From Parendozoicomonas haliclonae (GTDB taxonomy: Bacteria > Pseudomonadota > Gammaproteobacteria > Pseudomonadales > Endozoicomonadaceae), in NCBI RefSeq assembly GCF_900174585.1, contig NZ_FWPT01000011.1:146926-210925 (forward strand): a stretch of DNA of 64,000 nucleotides. The letters run 5' to 3'. The notes under the pieces are model-generated. The model worked only from the letters and a program-made list of their open reading frames with translations, ran no database searches and had not been told where the DNA came from. Below, one piece after another: positions 47,565-57,270 of the stretch (positions are counted from its first letter, which is position 1; every line of letters starts with the position of its first letter). The position numbers were made by a program, and so were the translations under genes.

Positions 47565-49487
47565 TTATTGCGATTTACGCACCCGGATATACCACTCGGA
47601 TAACAGGCGAACCTGCTTCTCGGTATAACCCCGTTCCATCATCCGCTTCACAAACTCGGTATGCTTGCGCTGCTCTTCCTGACTGCCTTTAGCGTTAAAG
47701 CTGATCACCGGTAGGAGATCTTCGGTATTGGAGAACATCTTCTTCTCAATCACCGTACGCATCTTCTCGTAGCTCAACCAGCTTGGGTTTCTGCCATCGT
47801 TGGAAGCACGGGCCCGCAGCACAAAGTTCACCACTTCATTCCGGAAATCTTTCGGATTGGCGATACTGGCAGCCTTCTCAACTTTCTCCAGCTCATCATT
47901 GATGGCGCCACGGTCAAGAATGTCGCCAGTCTCAGGGTCACGATATTCCTGATCCTGAATCCAGAAGTCAGCGTAGGTGATATAGCGGTCAAAGATGTTC
48001 TGACCGTACTCGGAGTAGGACTCAAGATAAGCGGTCTGAATTTCTTTACCGAGGAATTCAATATACTTCGGCGCCAGGAACTCTTTCACATAGCGCAGAT
48101 AACGCTCCTGAACCTCCTGAGGGAATTGTTGCTGCTCAATCTCTCTTTCCAGCACATAGAGCAAGTGCACCGGGTTGGCTGCCACTTCGGACGGATCGAA
48201 GTTGAACACCTTGGAGAGAATCTTGAAGGCGAAACGGGTGGAAAGACCATCCATGCCTTCGTCCACACCGGCAGCGTCTTTGTATTCCTGCAGCGGCTTC
48301 GCCTGCGGGTCCGTATCTTTCAGGCTCTCACCGTCGTACACCCGCATCTTGGAAAAGACGTTGGAGTTTTCTGGCTCCTTGATCCTTGAAAGCGTGGTGA
48401 ACTGCGCCAGCATCTTGAGGGTATCTGGTGCACACGGTGCAGCATTGAGAGAGCTGTTTTCCAGCAACTTCTCGTAAATCTTTATCTCTTCCTTCACCCG
48501 GGTGCAGTACGGCACCTTGACGATATTGACCCGGTCGATAAAGGCTTCATTGGTCTTATTGTTGCGGAAACTCTGCCATTCCGATTCATTGGAGTGAGCC
48601 AGAATAACCCCGTCGTAAGGTATGGCACTCATACCTTCGGTACTGTTGTAGTTACCTTCCTGAGTGGCTGTAAGCAGTGGATGTAGCACCTTGATGGGCG
48701 CTTTAAACATCTCGACAAATTCCATCATGCCCTGATTGGCACGGCAGAGCGCACCCGAGAAGCTGTAAGCATCAGGGTCGTTCTGGGAATACTCTTCCAG
48801 CTGACGAATATCCACTTTGCCCACAAGGCTGGATATATCCTGATTGTTCTCATCACCCGGTTCGGTCTTAGCAACAGCCACCTGATCAAGAATGCTCGGG
48901 CAGAGCTTCACTACCTTGAACTTGGTGATATCACCGCCGTACTCATGCAGACGCTTTACCGCCCATGGGGACATCACACCACGCAGGTAGCGGGATGGAA
49001 TACCGTATTCTTCTTCGAGAATGCCGGCATCTTCTCCGGGGTTAAATAATCCGAGTGGCGATTCAAAAACCGGCGAACCTTTAATGGCGTAGAAAGGAAC
49101 CTTTTCCATCAGGCTTTTCAGTTTCTCTGCCAGAGATGACTTACCGCCACCAACTGGACCCAACAGGTAGAGAATCTGTTTCTTTTCTTCCAGTCCTTGG
49201 GCAGCATGCTTGAAGTAGGAAACAATCTGTTGAATGGCATCTTCCATACCATAGAAATCTTCAAAACCCCGATAGCGTTTGATCAGCTTGTTGGAGAAGA
49301 TACGAGAAAGCCGGGGATCACGAGAAGTATCGATGATCTCCGGCTCACCAATGGCCATCAGCATACGCTCAGCGGCATTGGCATAGGTTGTGGGATCGTC
49401 CTTGCATCGCTGGAGGTACTCCTGAAGAGATAACTCCTCCTGCTCTTTCTCTTTGTAACGCTGCTGGTAGTTATTGAAAATATCCAT
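47565..49487 (-). CDS. yeaG: PrkA family serine protein kinase YeaG
   Basis: A 640-residue protein with an AAA+-like N-terminal ATPase part (Walker A LLGPVGGGKSSLAEKL near residue 110) and the C-terminal PrkA domain. E. coli YeaG is a Ser/Thr kinase induced on nitrogen starvation. First gene of the yeaG-yeaH-ycgB triad; 175 bases separate it from yeaH, so a second promoter or processing site is possible there. Confidence 0.95.
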   Translation of the reverse strand: MDIFNNYQQRYKEKEQEELSLQEYLQRCKDDPTTYANAAERMLMAIGEPEIIDTSRDPRLSRIFSNKLIKRYRGFEDFYGMEDAIQQIVSYFKHAAQGLEEKKQILYLLGPVGGGKSSLAEKLKSLMEKVPFYAIKGSPVFESPLGLFNPGEDAGILEEEYGIPSRYLRGVMSPWAVKRLHEYGGDITKFKVVKLCPSILDQVAVAKTEPGDENNQDISSLVGKVDIRQLEEYSQNDPDAYSFSGALCRANQGMMEFVEMFKAPIKVLHPLLTATQEGNYNSTEGMSAIPYDGVILAHSNESEWQSFRNNKTNEAFIDRVNIVKVPYCTRVKEEIKIYEKLLENSSLNAAPCAPDTLKMLAQFTTLSRIKEPENSNVFSKMRVYDGESLKDTDPQAKPLQEYKDAAGVDEGMDGLSTRFAFKILSKVFNFDPSEVAANPVHLLYVLEREIEQQQFPQEVQERYLRYVKEFLAPKYIEFLGKEIQTAYLESYSEYGQNIFDRYITYADFWIQDQEYRDPETGDILDRGAINDELEKVEKAASIANPKDFRNEVVNFVLRARASNDGRNPSWLSYEKMRTVIEKKMFSNTEDLLPVISFNAKGSQEEQRKHTEFVKRMMERGYTEKQVRLLSEWYIRVRKSQ

Positions 49488-49615
49488 ATCTTCTTACCTA
49501 TCCCCGCTTATTGCTCTCTACAAGCATGTTTTAAAACTGCTTTGGGAGCGACAGCACAGCTGCCCCGCGTTACGGTCTCTTATTTTTGTAAAACGAATCC
49601 CCTGTTGCTGCAACC

Positions 49616-50677
49616 CTAACTTTGAAAATGAGACGTCATATTTTTCAATTCAAGGTGCTGAACGACAGTTTTAAGAAACCTTGCTGCTTCACCACCGGTT
49701 GCTGCTCGGTGATCAAACGACAATGACAAACTTATGACCTTATGAACCGCTGGCTGTCCGTTCCAGGCGACCACTTGATCATCAACCGAACCCACTCCCA
49801 GGATCGCAACCGATGGCGGAACAACAACAGGTGTCGCATAACGCCCACACCCCAGCGCACCAAAATTGCTCACCGATATTGTTCCACCCTGAAAGGCTTC
49901 CGGCCCCAGTTTTCTCTGGTGTACACCCGCTTTTAGCCCGTTGATCTGCTCACGAATCTCATCAGCGCCCAGATTTTGGGCATCACGCATAATTGGTACA
50001 AACAGACCGTGGTCGGAGTCCACGGCCAGGCCAAGGTGGACGCTACCTTTCACTTCAATCTGTTCAGACTGCTCATCAAACCATGCATTGAGTACTGGTA
50101 CTTCCTGAGCCGCTGCAACCAAAGCCTGAATCACCCTTACAGTTAGATCCTGTTTATCCGTCCACTGATGAATATCAGCATCAGCAAACAGGGTAACGGC
50201 AGCCACTTCATGGTTGGCGCGAGCCATACTGTGGAGCATTTCCCGGCGAACACCGCGTACCGGCTCACCACTTTCCAGTTCATAGGACTGTAAAGCCCTG
50301 CCACCGGTTATCCGGCGTTTAACAGCAATATCGCGCGCTTTATCGGTTGATGGTGCAGCACCAATAAAGAACTGTTCATCATCATTAGCTGTGGTTTTGC
50401 CCGCATCCTGAATCGAACCCACAACCGTGCCGGTGTCATCATCTTCGCCTTCAAACTCCACCAGCGATTCACCGGTGTGGATAAGATCGCCTGGTTGCCC
50501 AAACTGACGAATCACAACACCTTCACAAGGTGATGGCACATCGACGACCGCTTTCGCAGTCTCCATGGAAACAATGATCTGGTCCTCTTGAACCGTCTCA
50601 CCTTCACGAACATGCCACTGAACAATCTCTGCCTCAGGAATGCCCTCACCGAGGTCTGGTAACTTAAAATATTTCAC
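49616..50677 (-). CDS. bkdB: 2-oxo acid dehydrogenase E2 (branched-chain type), lacking a visible subunit-binding domain
   Basis: Acyltransferase core of a branched-chain 2-oxo acid dehydrogenase. A lipoyl domain (about 1-80, lipoyl-Lys in SMETAKAVVDVP) is followed by a linker and the catalytic domain (from about 140). At 353 residues it is short, and the usual peripheral subunit-binding domain (pattern SPAVRxLAxxxGxxL...GSGxxGRI) is not recognisable between them. The active-site motif reads DHRAATGGEAARF, with Thr where many E2s have Asp after His-Arg. GTG at 50677 has a GGGGGGA ribosome site. No E3 gene is in the operon. Confidence 0.88.
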   Translation of the reverse strand: MKYFKLPDLGEGIPEAEIVQWHVREGETVQEDQIIVSMETAKAVVDVPSPCEGVVIRQFGQPGDLIHTGESLVEFEGEDDDTGTVVGSIQDAGKTTANDDEQFFIGAAPSTDKARDIAVKRRITGGRALQSYELESGEPVRGVRREMLHSMARANHEVAAVTLFADADIHQWTDKQDLTVRVIQALVAAAQEVPVLNAWFDEQSEQIEVKGSVHLGLAVDSDHGLFVPIMRDAQNLGADEIREQINGLKAGVHQRKLGPEAFQGGTISVSNFGALGCGRYATPVVVPPSVAILGVGSVDDQVVAWNGQPAVHKVISLSLSFDHRAATGGEAARFLKTVVQHLELKNMTSHFQS

Positions 50678-50806
50678 GGAATCCCCCCGCGGGCTCCATG
50701 AAAAGACAAGCGCCCTTTCTGAAGCCGTTTTTATTCAGATTAGTAATAGATATTGGTTATGCAAAAGCGAATTGAAGTAAAACCTTCACTTTCTTCGCTC
50801 GTTGCA

Positions 50807-51796
50807 TCAGTTCCCAAACGCCTGCAAACACGCCTGCCGAATTCTGTTTTCATCAGGCAGATAATGTTTTTCCATCCGGTAATACGGCATGGTGATGTCA
50901 TAACCTGCCACCCGCTCAACCGGAGCATGCAGCTCGTGAAACAGATCAGTGCTAACGCGTGCAGCGATCTCTGCACCGACACCAAAGCTGCGCGCAGCTT
51001 CATGAACAATCACACAGCGTCCGGTCTTACGGACAGACGCAAGAATGGTGTCCATATCCAAAGGCTTAATGGTGGCTACATCGATTAACTCGACACTTAT
51101 GCCCTCTTCCGCCAGCTGACGAACAACCTCCTGACACTCACGCACACAGGCTCCCCAGGTCACCAGAGTCAGATCACTGCCTTCACGCAGGGTGAAACAG
51201 GTATCCAGCGGCAAACGGAAATCGCTGTCAGGCAGCACCTGCTTTTGCACACGGTAGATACGCTTGGGTTCAAGGAAAATCACCGGATCCGGATTCTCGA
51301 TAGCAGAACGCAGCAGGCCATAGGCCCGAACCGGGGAGGAAGGAATCACCACCCGCAAACCTGGTATGTGTGCGAACAATGCTTCCGTACTTTCGGAATG
51401 ATGCTCCGGCGCATGAATACCGCCACCGAAAGGAGCACGCACAACCATCGGGCAGGTTAACCGGCCACGGGTACGGTTACGCATTCGAGCTGCATGGCCA
51501 ATCAGTTGCTCCATACAGGCGAAGATAAAACCCATAAACTGGATTTCTGCGACAGGCTTCATGCCCTGGGTGGACATACCCACAGTCATACCGGCGATCA
51601 GGGTTTCCGCCAATGGTGTATCCATAACCCGACGCAGGCCGTACTTGTCTTTCAAGCCCTGGGTTGCACGGAACACACCGCCGTTGGTGCCAACATCTTC
51701 ACCCAGCACCACCACATCCCGGTCTTCTTCCATCGCGTGGTCGAGGGCGAGATTCACCGCTTCAATAAGCGTTTTCTTTTCTGCCGCTTCACTCAT
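50807..51796 (-). CDS. bkdA2: 2-oxo acid dehydrogenase E1 beta subunit
   Basis: With the alpha subunit forms the thiamine diphosphate-dependent decarboxylase. The 329-residue protein has VVVLGEDVGTNGGVFRATQGL, MDTPLAETLIAGMTVGMSTQGMKPVAEIQF (in outline) and RAPFGGGIHAPEHHSES; the C-terminal transketolase-like domain includes VIVHEAARSFGVGAEI. The start overlaps the E1 alpha end by eight bases with GGAGGG upstream. A gap of 129 bases separates it from E2. Confidence 0.94.
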   Translation of the reverse strand: MSEAAEKKTLIEAVNLALDHAMEEDRDVVVLGEDVGTNGGVFRATQGLKDKYGLRRVMDTPLAETLIAGMTVGMSTQGMKPVAEIQFMGFIFACMEQLIGHAARMRNRTRGRLTCPMVVRAPFGGGIHAPEHHSESTEALFAHIPGLRVVIPSSPVRAYGLLRSAIENPDPVIFLEPKRIYRVQKQVLPDSDFRLPLDTCFTLREGSDLTLVTWGACVRECQEVVRQLAEEGISVELIDVATIKPLDMDTILASVRKTGRCVIVHEAARSFGVGAEIAARVSTDLFHELHAPVERVAGYDITMPYYRMEKHYLPDENRIRQACLQAFGN

Positions 51797-52889
51797 GGCT
51801 CAGCCCTCCCTGCATTTCTTCATGTTGCTGGCGAAGGCCAATGGGTGTTTCGGCAAAGTGGTAATCAAACAGGTCAGAGGTTTCCGGTAAAGGTGTGGAT
51901 AAATACTTTTCCACAGCTTTCTGCACTTCACTACGCACTTGCTCCTGCAAGGCGGTTTCCTGCTCAGGGCTCCACCAGCCTCTTTGATGCAGCCAGGTTT
52001 GCAGACGTTTTACCGGCTCTTCTTCCCAGGCTTTACGTACTTCGTCGTTAGGACGATAACGGGTTGCATCATCGGCTGTCGTGTGGTCGCCAAGACGATA
52101 AGTGATGGCTTCAATTACCATTGCCCCCTTGCCTTTGCGAGCACGTTCGATAGCAGAGCCAATCACTTCATGCAGTGCGACCACATCGTTACCGTCGACT
52201 TGTACACAAGGAACACCGGCACCGGCACCTTTCTGTGCCAGCGTGGGGGCACCACATTGAATTTGCCGGGGAACAGAGATCGCCCATTGGTTATTCACAA
52301 CCAGGAACACAACCGGCAGCTGCCACGTACCGGCCAAATTCAGAGCCTCCAGAAAATCACCTTTCGAGGTCGCGCCATCACCACAGGTTGTGACTGCAAC
52401 ACGTTGTTCACCTCGAATACGGAACGCAGAGGCGATACCCACAGCATGGCCAGCCTGAGTGGCAATCGGCACGCAGTTTGGAAGATCCTGCCCATAACCT
52501 TCGCCAGCACTGCCCCGCTCATCGCCTCCCCAGTACAGATAAATATCAGAGAGTTCCACGCCGCGGAGAAGCTGGCCGGAAAGATCACGGTAATAGGGAA
52601 CAAGCACATCATCCTTGTTCATTAGGGAGCCATACACGACGCCAGGCGCTTCCTGCCCAAGTCCGGAGGGATAGGTTCCCATCTGACCGGTGCGCTGCAT
52701 GGCGATGGCTTTTCTGTCAGCCTCACGGGCTTTCACCATGGCTTTGTAATACCCAACCATGGTGCGCTCATCATTCACCCACTCGGGCAGGGGTTGTGTT
52801 GGTTGCCCATCGGCTCCCAGAAAACGCACATACGGAATATCGTCACGGTGAACCCTGAACAGGTCACCACCGTCCAATGAAGTAGACAT
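51789..52889 (-). CDS. bkdA1: 2-oxo acid dehydrogenase E1 alpha subunit
   Basis: Thiamine diphosphate-binding subunit. The 366-residue protein has the GDGATSKGDFLEALNLAG...NNQWAIS thiamine diphosphate motif and the phosphorylation-loop region YRLGDHTTADDATRYR. A 40-residue N-terminal extension, EMVRxxAMQRTGQMGTYPS-type core and lack of E1p-specific features favour the branched-chain type; the neighbouring amino acid dehydrogenase supports it. GGAGG lies five bases before the ATG. Confidence 0.93.
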   Translation of the reverse strand: MSTSLDGGDLFRVHRDDIPYVRFLGADGQPTQPLPEWVNDERTMVGYYKAMVKAREADRKAIAMQRTGQMGTYPSGLGQEAPGVVYGSLMNKDDVLVPYYRDLSGQLLRGVELSDIYLYWGGDERGSAGEGYGQDLPNCVPIATQAGHAVGIASAFRIRGEQRVAVTTCGDGATSKGDFLEALNLAGTWQLPVVFLVVNNQWAISVPRQIQCGAPTLAQKGAGAGVPCVQVDGNDVVALHEVIGSAIERARKGKGAMVIEAITYRLGDHTTADDATRYRPNDEVRKAWEEEPVKRLQTWLHQRGWWSPEQETALQEQVRSEVQKAVEKYLSTPLPETSDLFDYHFAETPIGLRQQHEEMQGGLSHE

Positions 52890-52901
52890 GTAAACCTCCA
52901 G

Positions 52902-53951
52902 TCAGGCTGATAAACGCTGTTGGTAGTCGGGGCCGTACAGAATGTCTTCGGCCATCTTGTCGGCAATCAGACTTGTCGGCTCACCACTGGAGTTATGTCT
53001 TTGATACAGGTGAGACAGCGTCTGTTCTATTCCCTGAACACGCTTGTTTATCTCAGAGATCGGCTTACCGCTGTGGGACAGTGATGCATAAATCAGCCCA
53101 CCAGCATTCACGAGATAATCCGGGGCATAAAGAATTCCCTGACGGCTCAATGCGAGGCCGGCCTCAGGATTTGCGAGCTGGTTATTGGCTGCACCGGTGA
53201 CCGAACGGCAACGCAGCTGGTTAACCATATCGGTTTTGATCACGCCACCCATACCGCAGGGGCTGAATACATCGCATACGACCGAATAAATATCTTCCGG
53301 GCTGACAACTGTTGCACCGAAACGCTGGGTAGCCAGTTGCGTTTTCTGAGCATCAATATCAGTGACGGTCAGTCGGGCTCCGGCTTCGTGAAGCAGCTGA
53401 CACAGATTCCAGCCAACATGCCCAAGCCCCTGAACAGCGATATGTGCATCTGCCAGAGAATCAGAAAGATCGGAGCAGGCTTTCAGACTGGCTTTAATGC
53501 TGTGGAAAACACCGAGTGCCGTGTAAGGCGCCGGATCACCAGACTGTGATGTGCAGGAAACATGAGGCGTTACCTTCGCCATGGTGTCCATGTCAGCAAC
53601 CTGTGTGCCCACATCCATCGCGGTAATGTACTGCCCACCAAGGCTATCGACGAAACGACCAAACTCAAGGAACAGCTGTTCCCGGTTTGTCATATCTTTG
53701 GGGGCGAGAATGACAGACTTACCACCACCTTGCTCAATACCTGCCAGCGCTGCTTTGTAACTCATCCCCTGCGCCAGACGGATAGCATCCTGAATAGCCG
53801 CATCAGTATTTGAGTAAGTGAACAGCCGGCAGCCACCAAGAGCGGGGCCACGACTAAGGTCGTGTAAGGCAATCACGGCCTGAAGGCCAGTTGAGGGGTC
53901 GGATTTGAAGTGCAGCTCCCCTGTACGGGAAGTTTTCATCTCGTTAAACAT
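52902..53951 (-). CDS. Branched-chain (leucine/valine) amino acid dehydrogenase
   Basis: NAD-dependent oxidative deamination of branched-chain amino acids to 2-oxo acids, the substrate of the downstream complex. A Glu/Leu/Phe/Val dehydrogenase of 349 residues: GPALGGCRLFTYSNTDAAIQDAIRLAQGMSYKAALAG (in outline; the Lys is catalytic), GGGKSVI, and the Rossmann motif VQGLGHVGWNLCQLLHEAG. ATG at 53951 has GGAGG nine bases upstream; the open frame runs on to 54065 without support. First gene of the operon, twelve bases before E1 alpha. Leucine, valine or phenylalanine preference cannot be read from sequence. Confidence 0.9.
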   Translation of the reverse strand: MFNEMKTSRTGELHFKSDPSTGLQAVIALHDLSRGPALGGCRLFTYSNTDAAIQDAIRLAQGMSYKAALAGIEQGGGKSVILAPKDMTNREQLFLEFGRFVDSLGGQYITAMDVGTQVADMDTMAKVTPHVSCTSQSGDPAPYTALGVFHSIKASLKACSDLSDSLADAHIAVQGLGHVGWNLCQLLHEAGARLTVTDIDAQKTQLATQRFGATVVSPEDIYSVVCDVFSPCGMGGVIKTDMVNQLRCRSVTGAANNQLANPEAGLALSRQGILYAPDYLVNAGGLIYASLSHSGKPISEINKRVQGIEQTLSHLYQRHNSSGEPTSLIADKMAEDILYGPDYQQRLSA

Positions 53952-54268
53952 GAGCGGGATCCTCCGCTTTTGTATTTTTATTATTAGATTGGTCAGCTTG
54001 GGTAAAGCCGACGGTTTCCAAAATGCATGTTCAGATATGACTTCGTCAACATTATTTCGATGCACGAAACAATTAGTAACAGTTTAGGCAGAAGATTTCG
54101 GACGGGGAAAAGTTTCACCCATCAGCGCGTTCAAACATTTGTTTGATGAATACTCTTTGAAGAGCAGGCTTTGATGAGCACTCTTTTATAAGAGAAGTGC
54201 AATATTTGTACTCAACGCCAAGGCTGGTTATTCTCGGTAGAGAAAATAAAACTAAAGGCCGGGAAAAT
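53952..54268. other. Divergent promoter region, no gene seen
   Basis: About 315 bases between the amino acid dehydrogenase and PilZ genes. Contains an imperfect repeated segment (GATGAATACTCTTTGAAGAG, then GATGAGCACTCTTTTATAAGAG, near 54146-54194) that could be a direct-repeat regulatory site. Confidence 0.45.
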
Positions 54269-54610
54269 ATGACAGAGACGCTTCAGGAAAAGCGCAGGCA
54301 TGTTCGTAAACGCCTGACCGTAACAGCCAATGTTTTTCAGACTCAAGATCAGCAGAGTATTGGACGAGTCTTTGATATTTCCCAGGAAGGATTCATGCTG
54401 CTCACCCCTGCACGGGTGCAGCCATCTGAAGTTTTAGATCTGACTATTGAGATCCCGGAACTGGACAGTTCACGCAATATTGAGCTGTCAGCGGAATGCA
54501 TGTGGTGCCAGCCATCCAGCTTCAGTAAAGAGTTTGGCGCAGGCTTCCATATCAAAAATATCTCGGATCAAGATCAGGTTGCCCTGAACTACTTTATCCG
54601 GGACTTCTAG
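54269..54610 (+). CDS. PilZ domain protein (c-di-GMP receptor)
   Basis: A 113-residue single-domain PilZ protein. Both c-di-GMP motifs are present: the Arg-rich RRHVRKRL (RxxxR) near residue 9 and DISQEGFML (D/NxSxxG) near 38. Probably binds cyclic di-GMP and acts on an unknown partner. ATG at 54269 places the RxxxR motif at the N-terminus as expected; the frame is open to 54197. Confidence 0.9.
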   Translation: MTETLQEKRRHVRKRLTVTANVFQTQDQQSIGRVFDISQEGFMLLTPARVQPSEVLDLTIEIPELDSSRNIELSAECMWCQPSSFSKEFGAGFHIKNISDQDQVALNYFIRDF

Positions 54611-54627
54611 CTTCAAGGCAAAGTGAG

Positions 54628-54664
54628 CGCAGCTGTTACATTAGCGAGCACTGTAACAGCTGCG
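54628..54664. terminator. Hairpin between convergent PilZ and Lrp genes
   Basis: CGCAGCTGTTACA / TGTAACAGCTGCG, 13-bp perfect stem with an 11-base loop and no strong T-tract. Likely a shared transcription end. Confidence 0.65.
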
Positions 54665-54674
54665 GGATCAGAAC

Positions 54675-55163
54675 TTACTCTGCGATAGGAAGGTTCATGG
54701 TCTCCTTGACTTCTTCCATCACGATATAACTCTTGGATTCGCGAACACCCGGCATACGCAGCAGAATGTCGCCAAGCAGCTTTCGATAAGAGGCCATTTC
54801 CGAGATACGGGCTTTGATCAGATAGTCAAAGTTACCGGATACCAGGTGGCACTCCAGTACGTTTGGCAGGTTGATCACCGCCGCACGGAACTCTTCAAAT
54901 ATATTGCCGGACTTGGTTTCCAGGCTGATCTCAACAAACACCAGCAGGCCGGCCTCCAGAAACTCTGGATTGAGGCGGGCGCTATAGCCCTGGATTACGC
55001 CTTCACGCTCAAGACGCTTAACACGCTCCATGCAAGGAGTCGTACTCAGGCCAACCTTGTCGGCCAGATCAACGTAGGATATGCGACCCTGATCCTGAAG
55101 AATTCTCAGGATGTTACGGTCAATCCGGTCCAGCTGACGGGTTACTTCTTTCCGGTTTCTCAT
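54675..55163 (-). CDS. Lrp/AsnC-family regulator (Lrp/DadR-like)
   Basis: A 162-residue regulator close to Lrp proper: LDRIDRNILRILQDQGRISYVDLADKVGLSTTPCMERVKRLEREG (in outline) is the HTH, followed by a RAM ligand-binding domain with GVRESKSYIVMEEVKET. ATG at 55163 gives the standard length. It is divergent from an alanine racemase gene, the arrangement of dad loci where an Lrp-type protein responds to alanine. Confidence 0.92.
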   Translation of the reverse strand: MRNRKEVTRQLDRIDRNILRILQDQGRISYVDLADKVGLSTTPCMERVKRLEREGVIQGYSARLNPEFLEAGLLVFVEISLETKSGNIFEEFRAAVINLPNVLECHLVSGNFDYLIKARISEMASYRKLLGDILLRMPGVRESKSYIVMEEVKETMNLPIAE

Positions 55164-55289
55164 GGTATGAAACGATATACGAAAATAGGGACGCCCATGG
55201 GGAAGTGTGGAACCCGCATTTCCCACCGGACATTATCATGGTAAAAGTGTCTATTGTTTCATGCTTCACGGATCGGAGTCACCTCCAAG

Positions 55290-56372
55290 ATGAGCCGCCC
55301 AATTCAGGCAACGATAAATTTTTCTTCTTTGCGCAAAAACCTGCAGCTTGTTCGTGAGCTGACGGGGAAAAAGGTTATCGGTGTCATCAAGGCGGATGCA
55401 TACGGTCATGGTGCTATCCCAGTCGCACGAGTGCTAGAAGAGCAAAAGGTAGACTGTCTCGCGGTGGCCTGCATAGAAGAAGCCATCAATCTGCGTGAAG
55501 GAGGCATTCAAAGCCCTATCCTTCTGCTCGAAGGTTTTTTCTCGGAGGAAGAGCTGCCACAGATCGAGCAGTATCAGCTTTCAACCGTTATCCGCCAGAC
55601 TGAACAGATCGATATTCTGAGCCGTTGGAAAGGCAAACCATTCGATGTTTGGCTGAAAATCGATACTGGCATGCACCGTATCGGCTTTTTACCCCATGAA
55701 TTCAGTGAGGCCTATCGCCGCCTGAAAGAGTGTCCGAGTGTTCGGAATGTCGTGCTGATGACCCACTTCTCCAGTGCCGATGAGCCAGAAAAGCCAAAGA
55801 CATTACAGCAGATCAATCTGTTCAACTCCCTCACCGAAGGGTATGCCGAGGAAACCTGCATGTGTAATTCCGCAGGCATCATGCAGTGGCCTGCAGCTCA
55901 TGGCGACTGGGTTCGCCCGGGAGTAATGCTGTACGGTTCCTCTCCGTTTATCGAACCTCATCCGTTGGATAACCGACTGGAGCCGGTAATGGAACTCACC
56001 TCCCAGATTTTCTCTATCCACAACCTGCCTGCCGGAGCCCCGATTGGTTACGGTGAAACTTTCATCACTGATCGGCCGATGCGCATTGGTGTGGTTGCTA
56101 CCGGTTATGCAGACGGCTATCCCCGTCATGCGCCAAGCGGTACACCTGTGCTGGTGAATGGGCAAAGAACCCGTTTGGTTGGCCGGATTTCCATGGATAT
56201 GCTGTCGATTGACTTGAGCCATCTACCCAATGCCGGTATAGGCGACACAGTAACACTTTGGGGGAAAGGCCTGCCTGCGACAGAAGTCGCACATCACGCC
56301 GGAACCATCTCTTACGAGCTGCTTTGTAACCTCAAGCGCGCCAGAATCAAGTATATTGATACCGCTGAGTAA
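55290..56372 (+). CDS. Alanine racemase (DadX/Alr)
   Basis: PLP enzyme interconverting L- and D-alanine. The 360-residue protein has the PLP lysine in VIKADAYGHGA (about residue 34), the WLKIDTGMHRIGF segment, VRPGVMLYGSSP, and the catalytic Tyr region GYGETF in the C-terminal domain. Association with an Lrp-type regulator suggests the catabolic DadX form, but no dadA is next to it. ATG at 55290 fits the family N-terminus (MSRPIQATIN); the open frame starts at 55254. Confidence 0.93.
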   Translation: MSRPIQATINFSSLRKNLQLVRELTGKKVIGVIKADAYGHGAIPVARVLEEQKVDCLAVACIEEAINLREGGIQSPILLLEGFFSEEELPQIEQYQLSTVIRQTEQIDILSRWKGKPFDVWLKIDTGMHRIGFLPHEFSEAYRRLKECPSVRNVVLMTHFSSADEPEKPKTLQQINLFNSLTEGYAEETCMCNSAGIMQWPAAHGDWVRPGVMLYGSSPFIEPHPLDNRLEPVMELTSQIFSIHNLPAGAPIGYGETFITDRPMRIGVVATGYADGYPRHAPSGTPVLVNGQRTRLVGRISMDMLSIDLSHLPNAGIGDTVTLWGKGLPATEVAHHAGTISYELLCNLKRARIKYIDTAE

Positions 56373-56432
56373 CACGCTTCCGCCTGACTCATGCCAATAA
56401 CCACCAGATAACAAGAACCGATAAGGTCGTTT

Positions 56433-57257
56433 ATGCCGAAAACAGTATTAATCACCGGTTGTTCTACCGGCATAGGTCAGGCACTGGCCCTAGAGCTGCA
56501 CCAGCGCGGTTACCAGGTCTGGGCTTCTGCAAGGAAGCTGGAAGCGGTCCAGAACCTCAAGAGTCAGAGTATTCAGACTCTGGCTCTGGATGTGACCGAT
56601 GAAGGCAGCCGCAAGGCTGCTCTTGCTGAGATTCAACAGACTTCAGGACAACTGGATATTCTCATCAACAACGCCGGCTACGGTGCCATGGGGCCGGTGA
56701 TTGAAAGTCCGGAGTCAGCCCTGCGCCAGCAGTTTGAAACCAACACTTTCGCTCCAATCAGTCTTATTCAAGACGCCTTTCCGTTATTGAAGGCCAGTCA
56801 AAGTGCCATTGTCGTCAATGTGACCAGTGTTTCCGGCATTCTGACGACCCCCTTCTCCGGTATGTACTGCGCCTCCAAAGCCGCATTCAGCACTTTGACC
56901 GAAGCCTTGCGTATGGAGCTGATGCCTTTTGGTATTGAGGTGATCGACGTACAGCCTGGAGCGATTCGTTCCAGTTTCGCCGACAATGCCAGCAAAACAC
57001 TGGATATACTGCCGAAGAACTCTGTGTATCAGAAAATAGAACAAGCCATACAGGCACGAGCACGTGCCTCACAGGACAAACCATCGTCCGCAGAAGGGCT
57101 GGCGATAAAGATTGCTGAAGCTTTGGATAAAAAGGGGAAGCCAAGGCTTTTGCGCTATGGCAATGGCAGTGCTGGTTTGCCATTTCTGGCAAACTGGTTG
57201 CCGAGGAAGCTGGTCCACCGGATTCTGCAGAAGAAATTCCAGCTGGACCAGCTCTAA
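56433..57257 (+). CDS. Short-chain dehydrogenase/reductase
   Basis: Classical SDR of 274 residues, substrate unknown. The cofactor motif is TGCSTGIG near residue 8, NNAGYG near 87, the catalytic Ser in VTSVSG and Tyr/Lys in YCASK near 153. The C-terminal extension with a hydrophobic end resembles membrane-associated lipid-type SDRs. Same strand as the racemase, about 60 bases downstream. Convergent with potI. Confidence 0.88.
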   Translation: MPKTVLITGCSTGIGQALALELHQRGYQVWASARKLEAVQNLKSQSIQTLALDVTDEGSRKAALAEIQQTSGQLDILINNAGYGAMGPVIESPESALRQQFETNTFAPISLIQDAFPLLKASQSAIVVNVTSVSGILTTPFSGMYCASKAAFSTLTEALRMELMPFGIEVIDVQPGAIRSSFADNASKTLDILPKNSVYQKIEQAIQARARASQDKPSSAEGLAIKIAEALDKKGKPRLLRYGNGSAGLPFLANWLPRKLVHRILQKKFQLDQL

Positions 57258-57270
57258 GAGAAGGCTTTGC

